Shown: one piece after another, positions 1-14,029 of the stretch
Position numbering within the stretch: the first letter of the stretch is position 1
How the letters are laid out: each line of letters opens with the position of its first letter
Assembly (NCBI GenBank): GCA_013396655.1
Contig: WBMV01006289.1
Span: 2,373,160-2,437,159 of the forward strand
Source of the DNA: Campylorhamphus procurvoides
Taxonomy: Eukaryota > Chordata > Aves > Passeriformes > Dendrocolaptidae
Reading direction: 5' to 3'
DNA length: 64,000 nt
Notes under the pieces: generated by a model
What the model saw: only the letters and a program-made list of their open reading frames with translations
Told to the model about the DNA's origin: nothing
Databases searched by the model: none
Made by a program: the position numbers and the translations under genes

Positions 1-695
1 TTGCATAATTTTTATGACTTAAATCTCAGAAATCTTATATTCCAATAATGCTTTCAGGGAGACTCAGTATAAGACTTCAGTTTCCTGAAATTCCTTTTTT
101 CACTGTCCCTTTTTCTGTTTAGTGTATGACAAGTGCTTGTAGTAATTCAGGTGTTGCAGATTATTGCAAACTGAAAAGTATTGCGTATTTTGAGCCTGCC
201 AACATAAGAAACTGAACAAATAGGTTTTGAGCAATCAAAAGCAATGCCTTTATAGACAGTGTACTCGAATTAGACAAACAGGCTCTGAAGACTTTCTGAC
301 ACAAGCTGTCTGCTATAGCTTGCATAAATCTATGCTGAAGGAGCACTCAACCAGAATTACTTGAAGAGAGTTGATAGAAGTATTGCCAAATGAAACGAAC
401 AGTTCTCTTGGTTCTGTAAAACTAAGGTGGTTATCCATGAACACATTCACTGCTATATATTAATGATTTAGCTGTTGAAAATTATAGGAATAGTGGAACA
501 CTGTTAAAACCAGAAAAGTTTGGAATAGAGATTATCAATCTTGCATTTTATAGTTCTTATCACATGAATTAGGGAGTTCAGTAGCTTCCCTGATGCAATC
601 AGCTAGAGGTGACTGTGTTCAGTGCTTATAATCCATTGTCTTAACAGTGTGTGTTATCTTCATAGATTCAAAAAAATTCCAAGTGATACAGCAGG
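1..695. other. AT-rich non-coding stretch
   Basis: I see no gene, repeat family or RNA here. Short open frames exist on both strands (for example a 61-codon one on the minus strand at 161-346). They lack splice context, family resemblance and composition bias, and look like chance openings. Confidence 0.6.
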
Positions 696-745
696 CCTTC
701 AACCCAGCCTTGCTGAGAACCCTTCAACCCAGCTTTGCTGAGAAC
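696..745 (+). repeat. 25-bp tandem duplication, two copies
   Basis: The 25-bp unit beginning ccttcaacccagc and ending tgctgagaac occurs at 696-720 and again at 721-745. The copies differ at one base (c versus t in the middle). There is no spacer, so this looks like a fairly recent local tandem duplication rather than part of a known satellite. It lies inside a chance open frame (647-829), and 25 is not a multiple of three. Confidence 0.9.
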
Positions 746-3700
746 CTATCCAGTTCATCACAGAAGAAATTCACTAGTTTACATAAATTTGAGTACATTT
801 TTACTTCTCTTGTTCTTTCTGCATTTTAAATACTGTAGCTCTGATCGTCTAGGTAAATTTTGCCGACTGAAACACAGCAGGTAAAGAAATTTTCCTGATA
901 GGACAAGTGATCTTTCATCATCATCAGTAGTCTCTTAAATAGTTTTGATTTAGATGTTTGTGTGAAAATCCTGATGTCATGTGACCCACACATCTAACTT
1001 GGTTCAGTGTTTGAGCTTGCTGGTGATTATGGTGATGCTAAAGAAAGGATACATTTCAACAGAGTTTAGAGAAAGTCGAATAGTGTAATTTAATTGCCTT
1101 TATCACTCCTCACTGACTTCTTCTTTTCTCATCAGTCAAATCTATGCTGTTACACAGCTCTGACTCAGTCTTCACAGTTTTGAGAAGAAACTAGTCATTC
1201 TTCCTGGTCCAGTTCCAGGGATTTAAAGCATGTTTGCCCTGTTTCGTTCCACTGAGATGTTTCCCTCCAAAATATTTATTTCCCCATCTTCTCACCCAAG
1301 CAGGTAAAATCCATTCACTTTCCCAAGTGCTCTAATGGAGTGATATAATTTTATTAGGTGGCTTAAAGGACAGCTGGCAAATACTTAAATACCTGCTTGC
1401 ACTTGAAGTTTCTATAATTCTCTTTCAGTATGAAATCAGTTTTTCTTACCTTTTCATAAGAAGTCACTTATTGAATATTTGCTCCTACTAGGGACCATTT
1501 AAGAAACACAGAAAATATCTGTTAAGATCAGTGTTACAGTGCCATGGGTCAATCACCCTTATGAAGAGATAAATATGAAAGAAGTGTTTGAGTAAGAAAT
1601 GCTAGTACTGAAATTTGAATTTTTATTCAAGAGTATAGAGGGAAATGAGATGTTCTATCAGCATCACTGAGATGGATTAGTGCTGGTCTGTTGAAAAAAG
1701 CACTTACTGTTTAGTTTAGAGAGACTTGTTAGATTTTATGTCAGTGAAAGGTGGAGTAACCAGCTCTGGAAGGCAAGTGTACCCAATTTCCATTTGCCTC
1801 AAAGCAAACTTCTGCTTTTGTTTTTAACCAATATGGAAGTAATTTGAGTGTGAAAATAATGAGTATTCTCATGAAATATCTGTCTTAATGCTGCTTTTAA
1901 CTGTCATGTTTAGGAAATGTGTTCGTGATTTATCAAGATATAGGTATTGTGATAAGTAACAATAGGAATGGCACTCTATGAGGGAGACATTGTCTCCTTG
2001 TTCTTAGTCTTGGGTTAAATGTGATGCTTCTGAGGCTATGGGAAATGAGTTTTCAGTATGTGAAATGTTTTGACTTTTAACTAAACGATTGAGTTCTACA
2101 GTGCCACCTCTTTTAAAGATTAAATCCACATGGCACTATATGGAATACAATATCCATTGTTCATACTTCTTGAATGACTTGGAATCATGTGTTAACATGA
2201 TGAAACCAGATGGGAGGTTCAAACACTGAACTCCATTCAGTGCTAGCCAGATGTCTTTCCTGGAGGATGGGGGAGGGATCCTCCAAGTAGACATGTCAGA
2301 AAAGATAGCAACTGTCAAATTTTGAGCAATAGATTCAAATGAGAAATGTTATATTGGTTATTCAGTAATTGCTTATCTGTTTTTAGGTAACTTAATCTGA
2401 TTTCATCTTTGCTCCTGGCTTCAGATGTGGATGTATCATCTGATCCAAAATGCTTCCCCCCTCCCCCAACCCTACTCCCCCTTGAATGAGGAAGTAAAAG
2501 TAAAATTGGCAAGTATGCTGGGAGATATACAGGGTTTGCTTTTCTGGCTCAACTAGCATCTTACAAAGAAAAAAGAATGGAAAAAGGGGGCAGCAGAGAA
2601 CAAAGTTTGTAAGTCTAAAGCAAGCTGCAGAATATAGCACTAAATTAAAAAGAAAGTCAAATGGTTATCAGTCACTCAAAAAGTTTGTATATCTAAATTA
2701 GATTTATGCATGTTGCTATTATGAATGAGCTTTGCGTAGATACATTTGCAGAAAATGCGTGGATATCATCTTGTGTCTTAAAAAACTAACCAAAACAAAA
2801 CCTCTTCAGTTATGCTACCTTTGACCCTTACAAAAATTCCACTACAGTGGGCTTGCAGCAGTGGGGGGAGACTGTAAATATGTTTAGACAGGTGGTACAG
2901 TCTGAGGCCTCCTTTAAGGAAATGAAAAACAATACAGACGGTCTTCATTTAGAAATGTTCTCATATAGTGAAGTATGCCCAATATATTTCAGTGCAAGAA
3001 TGCCTATTCCAGTGAATCTCACTGCGTGTCATGAAATAAAGTATGAGTTTTCAAACAGAACAATTGAGAAGTAGTCTCCCCCACATTTCTCTTTCATGCT
3101 ATGTTAACATCACTTATTTTACATTTGTGCAGTAAAAGAAATGACAGCCAAGTCAAGTTTCTAAATTTAAAACTACTGGATGACAAATCTTTGGCAAGGA
3201 GGGATGCACAATTCTAGTCTTCGTTATGCTTTCCACCTCCTGTTGCAGAGAGCTAAGGAAAAAAGGAGCAGGAAGCTCATTAAGATCTTGTAGCCAAAGG
3301 CCACAAACCCTTCTGCCATAAAAGTCTCAAATTTTCTTGACTGTCTGCTCTCCCTTTGTGATGTCCAAAACACACAGTGAATCCTGAGGGCATCCAGCAG
3401 GAAATAATTGCTGTCTGTTCTGTGTAAATCCAAAAGAAGAGGAAAAAAGGACAGGACACAGGCACCACGTAGTCAGTTACCCAGCAGACAGGTGTTGGAG
3501 TAGAGATCTAGTTCTTAGTACAATAAAACGGTTGGAATTCAACCAAGTCCCATTGGTCCTTTCAAAGGCCTTGATGTTCTCATAACCTGTGTGTGCAAGA
3601 TATCAGCCTCCTTTTACCCGGAGCATGTTGGAAATCCACTATGGAGACCTAACCCGTTGGAACCTGCTGGGATGATGCTAAGTGTGATTCCTTGTGCTAG

Positions 3701-6700
3701 CTGCTACAAAATGACCCACGTAGGTACAGGTGTGCTGCCATCTCCTTGGGGAACCAGCTCAGTTATGCAACTAAGAAATAGATTCATGGACTTGATACAC
3801 ATTCAGTGTTATTCCCCGTTCACTTTGAACTAGTTTTTAAAATTCAGGTTTTGGTACATATTTAAATCAGTATTTCATGAAAAAACCTCTTGATTCCTTT
3901 TTGAAAAGGACAGGAACTTTGTCAGTTTTTTTAAGTAACTCATGTTTTGCTTCATTAATGTGACGATGGATTTTAATTTCTTTTCCATGGAATAAATCTT
4001 AAGTTACTTCAAATTTAATACTGAGTCTGAAAAATTCAGCTAGAATACTGGTACTGAAAGAATAGTCCTGATGAATGATTCTCTATATGAAATTATGTAA
4101 AATTCATCCCCTGAATATAAGTACAAAACTGCCATAGAAGAGTGGTAGAGGGATATTTTCTCCTTAAAAAGAAATAAAAACAAAAATCCAAAACAAACAA
4201 AAAACCAACAAAAACACTCCAAATCAAAGCACAAAACCAGTGTGTTTTGTAGAACTGAAGTGCGGATTTGATCATAAAACAAATACAACTAAAAAGTAAA
4301 GTCCCCAATGAGGTGAGGAAAGAGGAAGCTTGGATTTAGAAACAAAATGTCAGATGAATCCCACAGATTGAAATATCGATGTACCATATTTGGACTTACT
4401 GAAATTTCCTGACACTCTGCTTGCTTTGCTGGACTGTTTTGAGGAAATTACGAGAGCAACTAAGCAGATTGCAACCTGGGGGTTTTTTGAGTTTTCCACT
4501 AATAATGAAAATGTAGATTTGAAGTTCTCATCTTTCCTGTGTCAATTTAAAGAAGTATTTATATATTCAAACTACTTCATAAAAATACACTATTTTACTT
4601 GCATTTATGCTTTTAAGTAAAATTTTAAAAAACTTCATCATATCTGGAGTAACTATTTGTATTTATGGCACCAGTTCCAATGTTTACGTCTTTCCATTTT
4701 GCTATTTGTAGAGGAATACAGCTATTCAGGGCAGAGTGGTTTAAAGAAGCAGATTGGATGGGGGTAGATGAGATGGGTGAGAAGCTGCTCATCAGTGAAT
4801 AGATTTCACAAGAGTAATCTGTCTCTAGTTTCAGAATTTTGCGACCTGATGCTCTGAAGCAAACCTGAGCTCTGGTCCTGACTGTGCAGAGTATCTGGAA
4901 GGAAGGATGATTTCTTTTCCTGGTCTCTGTTATATGAGGAAATCATTCAGTTGAAGAAAGCTGGGTTTTTTTTAAGTGTTATGCAAGACTGAGCTATTAT
5001 ATAAAACTTACAGAGGGAGACACCAGGTTGTTTGGGGGAGATTTTGTTATAGCTTTTTTCAGCTGACATGAAAAAGAATTTCATAATGAAGCACAATTCA
5101 AAGATGTTTTGCTTTAATTTCCTTTCATCAGGTAAAATGTGTAGTGAAGGCACTAGAACGATTGTAAGTTAGAGAATGAGGAGAATGAGGGAAATATGTA
5201 TTCACAGAAGAAGTAGTTTCAGTGGATAACTTTCTGTATTTTTGGTGCACATGTTGCATGTAGAAAGAATGATAATTCATAAGAGTATATGAATCAAAGC
5301 ACAAGAATAGTGTCCTATTTCTACTGTGCTATTTTTTTCTTGCAGATTTAGTGTGCTGTGTGACAATTGTAAGGAATCAGTTTAGAATTTACAGAGAATA
5401 AGCTTCATATGAGCCTTCTCTGAAAGACATGACTTTGATGTTTCAAAATAGCAGCAAATGAAATGAATTTATATTTGTGGTAATCTAGTTTTTCTCTACT
5501 TAATTTAGAAACCTGACAAATTTCAGCTTTATTTCTTTTTATACTTGCAAATCATTGTAACATCAGTCATTTATCAACCGTGCAAGAACTTCACCTTAGG
5601 CTTTAGTCCTGAAAAAAACTTTTAGTAGCCACATATTGCGAGAAACCACTTTCCCAGACTAAGGATTCTGAAGTTTTGGAAGTGAAGGACACAAATTACT
5701 GCATCCCTGATACTTAGCAGCCTCAGAAGTGATGATCTTCATGAGATAGTAGGAGAAAACAGTGTGAAGATTTACTTCATTCTGTTTATTTCAAGTCCAG
5801 CTCTTCAGTGAGTTATGTATCCTTCACAGAAACAATGTCTGTTTTCAGTCTGCAGAAGTAGTTGAATTCTCAGCTGTGCAAAAAATACAATTATGACAAG
5901 TACACTTGACCTTCAGTGAAACTAAGGAGAGTACCACCTGCACTGAGTATGTCTTGTAAACAGTGTCATGAGCAAAGGGATACTGTCTGGCTAGAAATCA
6001 AATACAGTTGCATAGCTTACTGCACCAGTAACATTTCAGGTTTCTTTAAAGTTTTGACTTCTAATTGTACCCTACTCTTAAACAAGGAGTGTTGATGAGT
6101 TGTTAGCAGCTGCACTGTGAACAGGAGCATTCTTTGGGCTGAGATAAAGCTGCCCAGCTCTAGAAATTGTCTGTCATGCATTAAACTACCTCTTTACCCC
6201 TTGATTCTCCTGTAGTTTAAATGTCATAAAGGAAATTGAAGAACATAAGAAAGCTGTTTCAGGACACTCTTCCCAGAATAATTTTGTCCCCTTGACCTGT
6301 GCATACTCCTGAAATAAACTACTACAGTAAGGTCCAATTTTGTTTTATAGGAAAATCTCACCCAAAATCAAACCCCGTAAAACTATCTAGATAATGAAGA
6401 TAGCCTAAATTAATTTTTATATAACAATGGCACAGGAAAACAACAAAATATTCTTTTAGAAAGACACAGTATCCTGCAGGCTGCTTAACATATCTCAAAG
6501 ACAAGGTAGTAAAATAAATGCTTTAGTCGAGATGCAAACACATCTGTCATGGATATTCCCTAAATGTAAACACTCATCAGAACTCTTTTTATGCAAGTCT
6601 CACCTTGATGTGATGCCATACATGGAAGCTGCATTATCCTGGATTCTTTTGACTAGACAGTTCTGACTAAGTAGGGTTTTCCATAAAAACTACCTGCTGC

Positions 6701-9465
6701 TATTCACCTCTTTTAAACTAATGCTTTTCTTCCTTTCTTTAATTTACAGAATGTTTCTTAGCATAGCTCAGTGAGGAAGGAATGTGGGGAAAGTTGGTTA
6801 ATTATTTAAAGGTCTTCAATGTTTCAGTCATAATTTTTAAACTTTTTTGGCCTAGTTAGCTACTATAGATTACAGAGTGCAGGAAATATGCACTGGACAG
6901 TCCTGGATTTCCAGCAAGTCCAACTACATATTGATGTAGTAATGTAAATTTTAGTACATGCTATTATGTACTAATTGTGAAAAAGATATTCAATGTCAGG
7001 TCCAATCTGAAGAAGCTGTCAGTCTGGCAGCACGGTACGAAGGGGGCAAATGGGTTCCTTGCCCACAGTGGCAGGAAATGCCCATGGTAGCGTTTCCAGA
7101 AACAGCACAAAATCTCAAATGGTCTTGAATATGATGGTAACCCAGCCTGTATTTTCTCCTCTGCAGTGTTAAAACACTGACTTCAAAAATCTTAGAAACC
7201 ACCTACTAAATATAAAGCATAGATGAGTAAACATTGTTATGTGTGTACTGTCTTTTATATTATCTGCATTGCTGACAACTGTAGAATTTAGAGCATCTCA
7301 TTTAATATGCATTTTACTATAATCTTTATTTTTGTAAATCAAAATAGAAATTGTAGTCTGTGTGGTTTAGCTGTTTATTATTATCCTGTAAAACTCCTGT
7401 TTCCCTTTAAAATTTAAATTGGTCCTGGTATAATTAATAATTCTACAAGAAATCTTTTTTTTTCTGAGGAAAATGAGCTGTAGTGGCTTGGCTGTTTTGT
7501 AGCAATGGGTTCTAGTTTTGTCTTCCATTTCCATAGCAAAGAGAATTAATTTCAAGGAGATCAATAGCATTGCTGGCATACGCTGCATACTCCTGCTATA
7601 ATTCACAGTGCTGGGGAGTGTGTGACATGAGTTTATACTTAATGTTGTATCTTGTTGTATAGAATTATGCAAATTAAATACCCATAGAAAGAAGCTTTTG
7701 TTTTTATTAATTTAATGCACTAATATTAATAAGGACAAATGCGTAAAACAAATCATTGTGTGAACTTAGGATAAAAAAATGTGCTAACCCTTTATACTGG
7801 GTGGGTGAAATGGATATTGTGTAAAGCACTCTGTGCACTTTGCAGAGTGTGAAACCTGCAAAACTTTCCAATAATGTTAAAGCACTTGCAAAAATGTTGC
7901 ACCTGGAGCAGGGAGGAGTGAAGAGGGCAAAGGGTCAGCATCAGGCATTAAGACACTGACTAAACAGACTTTACACTCGGTGAAAAGTCCAGACAACCCC
8001 TGCAGTGTCATCTTACAACTCTGGTTTTCTTCTTTTCAGGACATAGTAATCCATAAATACACTCAAGTCACCAGCAGCTTAGCTCTTCCCCCGCTTCTCC
8101 CCCTTTTTAACTCTCCTTTCATTTTTAATTCTTACATAAAGATCTGAATTTTTAACCCTTTCCAAGTCTCTTAACGTTGGGAACCTCTTTTCTTCACTGT
8201 TGTCATTTACTAGACTTATCTTTTTAAATCCTAATTTTTGCAAATTATTTTCTTAGAAAAGTGGTTTCAAACAAACTAAAAAAAAAAAATAGTGCCTGAA
8301 AACAGGAGCACAAACTCAGTGCATGGATAAGACATCCTGGGAAATTATCAGATTTTTATTTCTGATAAAAGGCAGTTATCAAACTCTGTAAACTACTTAA
8401 AAGTAGTCTTTGTTTCTGAAGCTTCTTAACCAGTGACTTTGTGTAAAATAACTCATGAGGTGTAGTATAAAATTTGTTTCTACAGCTACTTCTGAGCTTA
8501 TTTGTTTGGATAGATGAAACCAGTTTCTGCTGGGATGCTGCAAGAAAAGAGTCACCTCACTTGCCATTGTTTGGTTTTTGTTTTTTTTTTTTCAATTGAA
8601 CAAACAGGGAAAAATCTCATCAATTTCTCTAAACTGAAAAAATGCAGAGGTAAAACAAAGAGGTGTTTGTACTTTTATCATACAATTAAGTCTTTCAGTT
8701 TTGCATCTATTACACTTCGTAGCTGAAATCATGAGACCAAACTGATTTTAATCATTTTATCCGATCCCATTATCCACATCCCATGGCCTAAGAGACAGGA
8801 TAGACTCCTAATGTAGTCTGGACAGTAAAAATAGGCGGGTGAGATACAGCCCATCAGTTGCATGTAGCTGTGTACATTTTGTTGACTTCCTCCCCTTGTT
8901 CTGAGCACTGCACAAGGCTGTACTTCCATACAGGATATTTTCCTCTTGCCCACTTTTCACTACCCCACTCCTTCTACAAACCTGCCAAGATGTTCAGCAG
9001 GTCTGTCACATTCCCTTTTTCATTAATTTTTTACATTTTGTGAGCAGTACTGACACAAGATAGCTGAAAGTCTATGTAGCTCTTTCATACTGTGCACGAA
9101 TATTGATTCATAGAAACGTTCATCAGAAAATGATTTTTTTTCTTTTGCAGAGAGATCTCTCACATTTATTCAGGAAGGGAAAACAGAGTTTCCAGTTACA
9201 TGTGTGTGACACGGTCATTTCAGTCACAAAATGGTGGCCTGAAAACCTCTCCTGTCAAATCTCCTGGTCCAGGCAGGCTCACTGATTTCTGTTCTTGCAC
9301 AGTGATTTTTAGTGTTGCTACCCAAGGTTTTCTCAGTCTTTTCAGTGGTGGGAATCAAAGAATCATCAATAGAAACAGAAAGGTGTAAGTGGGATTTAAA
9401 GGGGGTGGAATCAGCAAAGGTTATTTACTTCTCATTGCAACATGCACTGTATAAATTAAAGACAT
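746..9465. other. Long AT-rich non-coding stretch without a recognised gene
   Basis: Only scattered 60-100-codon open frames are present on either strand, with no recognisable domain, initiation context or splice structure. The stretch contains one A-rich low-complexity run at 4166-4216, listed separately. Nothing else could be assigned by eye. Diverged interspersed repeats may be hidden here and would need a library search. Confidence 0.55.
4166..4216. repeat. A-rich low-complexity tract with CAAA units
   Basis: This stretch is almost only A with interspersed C, made of irregular caaaa and aacaaac units. It could be the decayed tail of a retroposed sequence or simple low complexity. No target-site duplication or element body was seen next to it. 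Confidence 0.7.
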
Positions 9466-9520
9466 ATTTCAGCACAAGGCTTTAAGCACATGCTGAACTT
9501 TGAGCAGGGAAGTGATTTGC
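9466..9520 (+). mobile_element. Possible relic of an ancient amniote repeat
   Basis: The stretch around ggctttaagcacatgctgaa, followed by ctttgagca, resembles a repeat motif common in turtle, crocodile and bird genomes (consensus-like ttaagcacatgcttaactttaagca). From memory this belongs to an old, partly palindromic non-autonomous element. Only about 40 bp match, so the family is not assigned. The resemblance is seen by eye; the origin is inferred. Confidence 0.35.
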
Positions 9521-10054
9521 TGGATTGCCTTCAGGCTTTAGAAGTAAGAATACACTCAACACCATTACAAGATCAGATCCTTGGTGGAAATACTGGAGGT
9601 AGTGAGTGTCTAGGGCTCAGGTTTGGTACTCCTGGTGACGCAGTGCAGCATTTTAACCCGCAGTCTTATGGTACCATGGGACAGTCTGTTAGTAAACCAT
9701 TACAGGAGTCAGCATTTTAGTGTTAGGCCTTGCATGAATGTTGAATCTAGAGCATCATTACTGGTGGAGAAGTATCTTCCGTTCATCCTATATTCTGATG
9801 TTCTGTTGCAGGTTATCAAAAAGTAAGAAGTGAATGTTGTCCATGTACTTCATCTCTTGAGAAACAGGCTAGTTATAGAAATACCACACCAAAAATGACC
9901 TGACTTAATAGCAGCAACAAAAGACCGTTGTTCTGTCTAGTATTTTATGCTCTTTTCAAGCATCTGAGGTGTCTCTGGTACCCTTTGCTGTGGTATCTCG
10001 GTGCTGACTTCATAATAATAATCACATATTCAAAACTTCAATTCTGCTAATATG

Positions 10055-10175
10055 ACGTAGATGAGAAGCCAGGGAGTTAAGTGATTTGCCCAAGGCTATG
10101 AAACATCTTGCTGGAGAGCTGAAATCAGACCTTTTACCATGTCTGCCTGGCCAGACACAAGGTCTGTGCTTTGTT
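10055..10175 (+). mobile_element. MIR-type (CORE-SINE) fragment
   Basis: The run gagttaagtgatttgcccaa at about 10075-10094 is nearly identical to the conserved MIR segment ggttaagtgacttgcccaagg. It is preceded by a gatgag-like stretch and followed, at the expected spacing, by gctgaaatcagacc and ggtctgtgct, matching the MIR 3' half on the plus strand. MIR elements are ancient tRNA-derived SINEs shared by amniotes, and this copy is strongly diverged. The 5' limit is uncertain because AT-rich sequence continues upstream. It is an inactive fossil. Confidence 0.7.
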
Positions 10176-13100
10176 TTATATTCTCAGGCATGTTTCTTCA
10201 CGCAAATGTTATTTGGACTGCGTGCTTGACATATAGCAAAGGCCATGCTGCCCACTGCATTTTCTTGGTTTTCACCTTAAACTTAAAAAAATTATTGGAA
10301 TTTTAATGAAAACCTGATTCAACTGAAGAAAAGAAGGGCATCTTATTGAAACCATTTTCATAATTATTTTTCAGAGATTGTATTCTACAGGTGTTTAGTT
10401 GTTTCTTGATTCAAGCTTATAGTGATAATACGAAACCAACAACCCCTCAAGCATAATGTCAAACTAAACTCTGAAGAGTAGAGTTAATTTGTGCAAGTAG
10501 TACAACAATGTCTTGCTGCTAATTTGCCTTAACCAATCCAATTTGCTCTGTATTGCTTTCAACTGGTCTTTCCCCCACCGCTCTTTTCTCCTGAAGGATT
10601 CAATTTAATTACTTACCTTATCCATGGGCTATGTAAATCTATGGTCAGAACTTTGTGCATCTTTTGCATACTCTACTTGCTAAATCTCCAGTGTTGTTGT
10701 ATTACTTCACATGTACCTCACCAAATCCAAATAAAATAGTAGGTAACACAGTAATGATGTCATCTGTATGCATATTTCTGTAGATAATGTTTTTGTGTGA
10801 TACATCCAGTATTTACAGTCTGTACTTGGCATGTAGTCATAGTACAAGTGAGGCTGATCCCCAACCAACGTAGTGTGGGTGGGATGTGTATGCCCAAATC
10901 TATGTAGGCAAATTAATAGCAATTGAAGATTATAGATGTTTTAAGGGTGAACATTTTGGACAGTGGAAAAATATATTTTTCTGACACTTCTTAAATGTTC
11001 CTTTTAAAAATTTTGCTAAGTACCATATCTTTCAAACTTGCTGCCTTCATTAGAGAAGGCAAAGTGTATCATCCACACCTTTTGGTCTTTTTGGCCACTC
11101 TTTGCCTGAGTTTGTTTTGGCAGTTTTATTTCTATCATTTTGGGGGATTTTGTATCTTTTACAAGTTGGCCACTAAATGACATCGAGTACCTGTTTAGCT
11201 GGTGCCTGAGAGACATACATATTCCTGTTACATGCATTTCTAAAAGAGGAACTTGCGATGATTTTGGCCTGAATGCCACTAGATTTGCCTCTGTACAAAT
11301 AATATAAATTAAATATTCTTAATTATTTCAGCTCATACTAGAAAAGATTCAGGACAAAGGAGAGATTGATGCAGTGTGCCTTACAATGGTCCTACTGATT
11401 TCTCTACTGGCCTTTCCTCTGCACATGGTCAATTAGAATTGAAAATCCTGTGCTGATTTCATTCGCTGGAATTTTTAAGCAGGTCAGGAAGAAAGATGTT
11501 ATTGAAAGGAAAAGTCTCATCTAAATAAGAAAAGAACACGTGGCCATCTGGTCTAACTGTACCATGCTGAAAATCATTTTGACTCCTCTGCAGTTTGAGC
11601 TTTGCAACTGTTTACTAAAATATCAACCAGAAATCTGTTTACATTAAAACACTCTGTACCTTTTATCTATAAAAATGCAATGTGCAGTTCTCTCCCTATC
11701 TGTAATGCATGAGCTCATTTGACCCCATTACCTTAGTGAGATTGTCTATGTTTCTGGTAGGTTCTCAAGTTACTTCAGCTCTGTAAAGGTATAAGTGAAA
11801 CTACCAGTCTTTTGAAAGTTCTGGAGGTAGTCCCAAGTGCTTTATTCCTATGACTAAAACTCACAATTCTGCTTGAACTAGGAAAAGCTCAAACAAGCAG
11901 ATGTAACAGGAAGCATGGGGGGAAAAGGGGAGAGAAGCATTTAAAAAAGGAAATTAGAACTTGAAATCTGTGTGAGTAGCACCATGGAGTTTGCACAACC
12001 AACTGCAAGCCACAGGCTAAGAAACAAGCTGTAATAGATATCAAATTTTTAAGGAATGGAGTCATAAATATGCATGAGCTTCCATGATTGCATTGTTTCA
12101 ACATCAGCTATTAAAAATTTCAAAGAAGTAAGCAAAAAAACAGAGGTCAGAATTTTTCACATTAGGTAAATAAACTCTGGGTAAAAAGCTAAAACACATA
12201 GCTCCAAATCTCAGGTGCCTGGACAACAACAGCAGGATGGTAATGCCATACTTATGGAAGCACTGGTCACTTGTATCTCCTACCCGCTTTAGTCAAAGCT
12301 GTTGAGCACACAGAACTCATAAAACCCAAGAGACACCACTGGCAGAACAGAGAATGTTGAACTAAACATGGAGGTAAGGACCCTGTATTCATATTCTCAG
12401 TTTTAGTGCTTAACTCTTACGTGATTAGTCATTACTTTTACATTGACAAACATGACATAAATTGCCACTCGAATATCCTTCTAATACAATGTAGTGTGTA
12501 AATCACTCCTGAAGTTTAGAGGAATTGATTTGCATAGGATTTCAGTCTTCAGAAAAGGATAAAAATATGATTGCTTATTGTCATTACCTTAAGAAAATGA
12601 AAGTCAGCACTTCAAAATGTAGCTGCACACATTATTTCAAAATCCATTTTTGAAACAAGTGAAAAATTTCATTTTAAAGCATAACATGCCAGGAAAAGTA
12701 GAAAGGATATTATCACCCTAAGATGCTGAACATGTGTGTATACATATAGTTTACTAATATATACTTTTCGTATGACCATTGTGTTGAGTTTGCTTGTATA
12801 TTTCATATAAGGTATACAAAATATTCCATTAGAGAAGCATTATATCCTTTGGTTTTAAAAAAATAAAATACAGGAATAAAAATTTACCGCAACTCTTAAT
12901 TTGCTTAATTTTTCTGAAATCTCTGTTCTGGAATTTTTACCTTGCTGTGGATATTGCTGCGACTACGTGCAAGCTTTTGTTTGCATGTCTCTACTGCTAT
13001 TTGGAAAGGAAGTTTTTTTTAAGACTAAATGGGATACTTATGCTGGGTTCCTTTTCTTGTAGTATTTATAAGCAATATTTAAAAAAGCTAAGAAAAATTT

Positions 13101-13320
13101 CTATCTTTTCATTGAAATACCTGTTACTGCGATTGAAATATAGTTTAAGCTTTTTCAGGGAGTAAGTTAAAAGCAGTGTATGTTGTCTGCTTAAAAATAT
13201 ATTTTCTTCTAAGTCTTTTTCAAAAAAAGTTCATATTGAAAAGCAAATATTACTTGTCATGTGTATCACACCATAATTTGCACCATAAGACAGTGAAATT
13301 CCAAAGAATTTAGAATAGAG
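10176..13320. other. AT-rich non-coding stretch
   Basis: I see no supportable gene or RNA. A phrase near 11530-11600 (catctggtctaactg) faintly recalls a reversed CR1 3' end, but it lacks the adjoining consensus and was not called. Open frames are at most 87 codons. Confidence 0.55.
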
Positions 13321-13660
13321 GTCCGCATGGCATACATTTTAAAATTAAATAGAATAAATGCTTTGAATCTGTCTTTCCTCTATATGTCTCTGCTAACCCC
13401 ACCCTTAGCCACATCAAACGTAGAACAATTATTTTGGGGAGGACTGCATTCCCAAGACGAACTTTCTGGCACGATGACACTGAGCCAGTCGCTTTTCTCT
13501 GCTCTGTGGCAACAGGAAGGCCAGGGGTTGCAAGGCAGGCTAACTAGTCCCCTGCCATGCTCCCCTTCTTCATTTGAAGGCAACCTACTTACAAAGCATT
13601 TCGCTACTGCCTTGTTTAAAACTACCATAAAACTGTCTAGGAGCTCTTGCTAATCTCTGT
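13321..13660. other. Moderately GC-rich patch, open on both strands, unassigned
   Basis: A 108-codon frame on plus (13327-13653) overlaps an 82-codon frame on minus (13380-13628). Both result from a locally G/C-richer patch with few stop triplets. The plus frame has no recognised domain, no good initiation context and no splice acceptor in front. I do not call it a gene. A diverged repeat is an alternative. Confidence 0.3.
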
Positions 13661-14029
13661 AAACCCAAATATTTTCAAATATTTCAGTTTGATGGGCATT
13701 CAGGAGTGGGTGTCTGGACAGTAGCTATTTGCCTTTATGTAATATATCCTATACGTATACAAGACCTTTACATAGTATTTGAGAGCTACACAGCAATTAT
13801 GTAAGTGATGCATGAACTTAACATAAAATACTGCATTGACTGTAAAGCTAGGGTAGAAATCACAGTAAAATGGGAAACGTTGGATGCTCCGAGTTACACT
13901 GTGTTGGAAAGTGTGTGTACATGTGCTTATGTTTTGTACAATAATATGTATATATGTTTACAAAGTTTCTTATTTTGTATTTTTTGGGAATCATAACAAA
14001 GTTGAAACTGAGCCTGGCCGACATAAGGA

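Noticed and set aside
11520..11610. Possible reversed CR1 end (catctggtctaactg)
   Set aside because: The adjoining consensus words (gaatcatagaatgg, ttggaaggg) are absent, so the match is too short.
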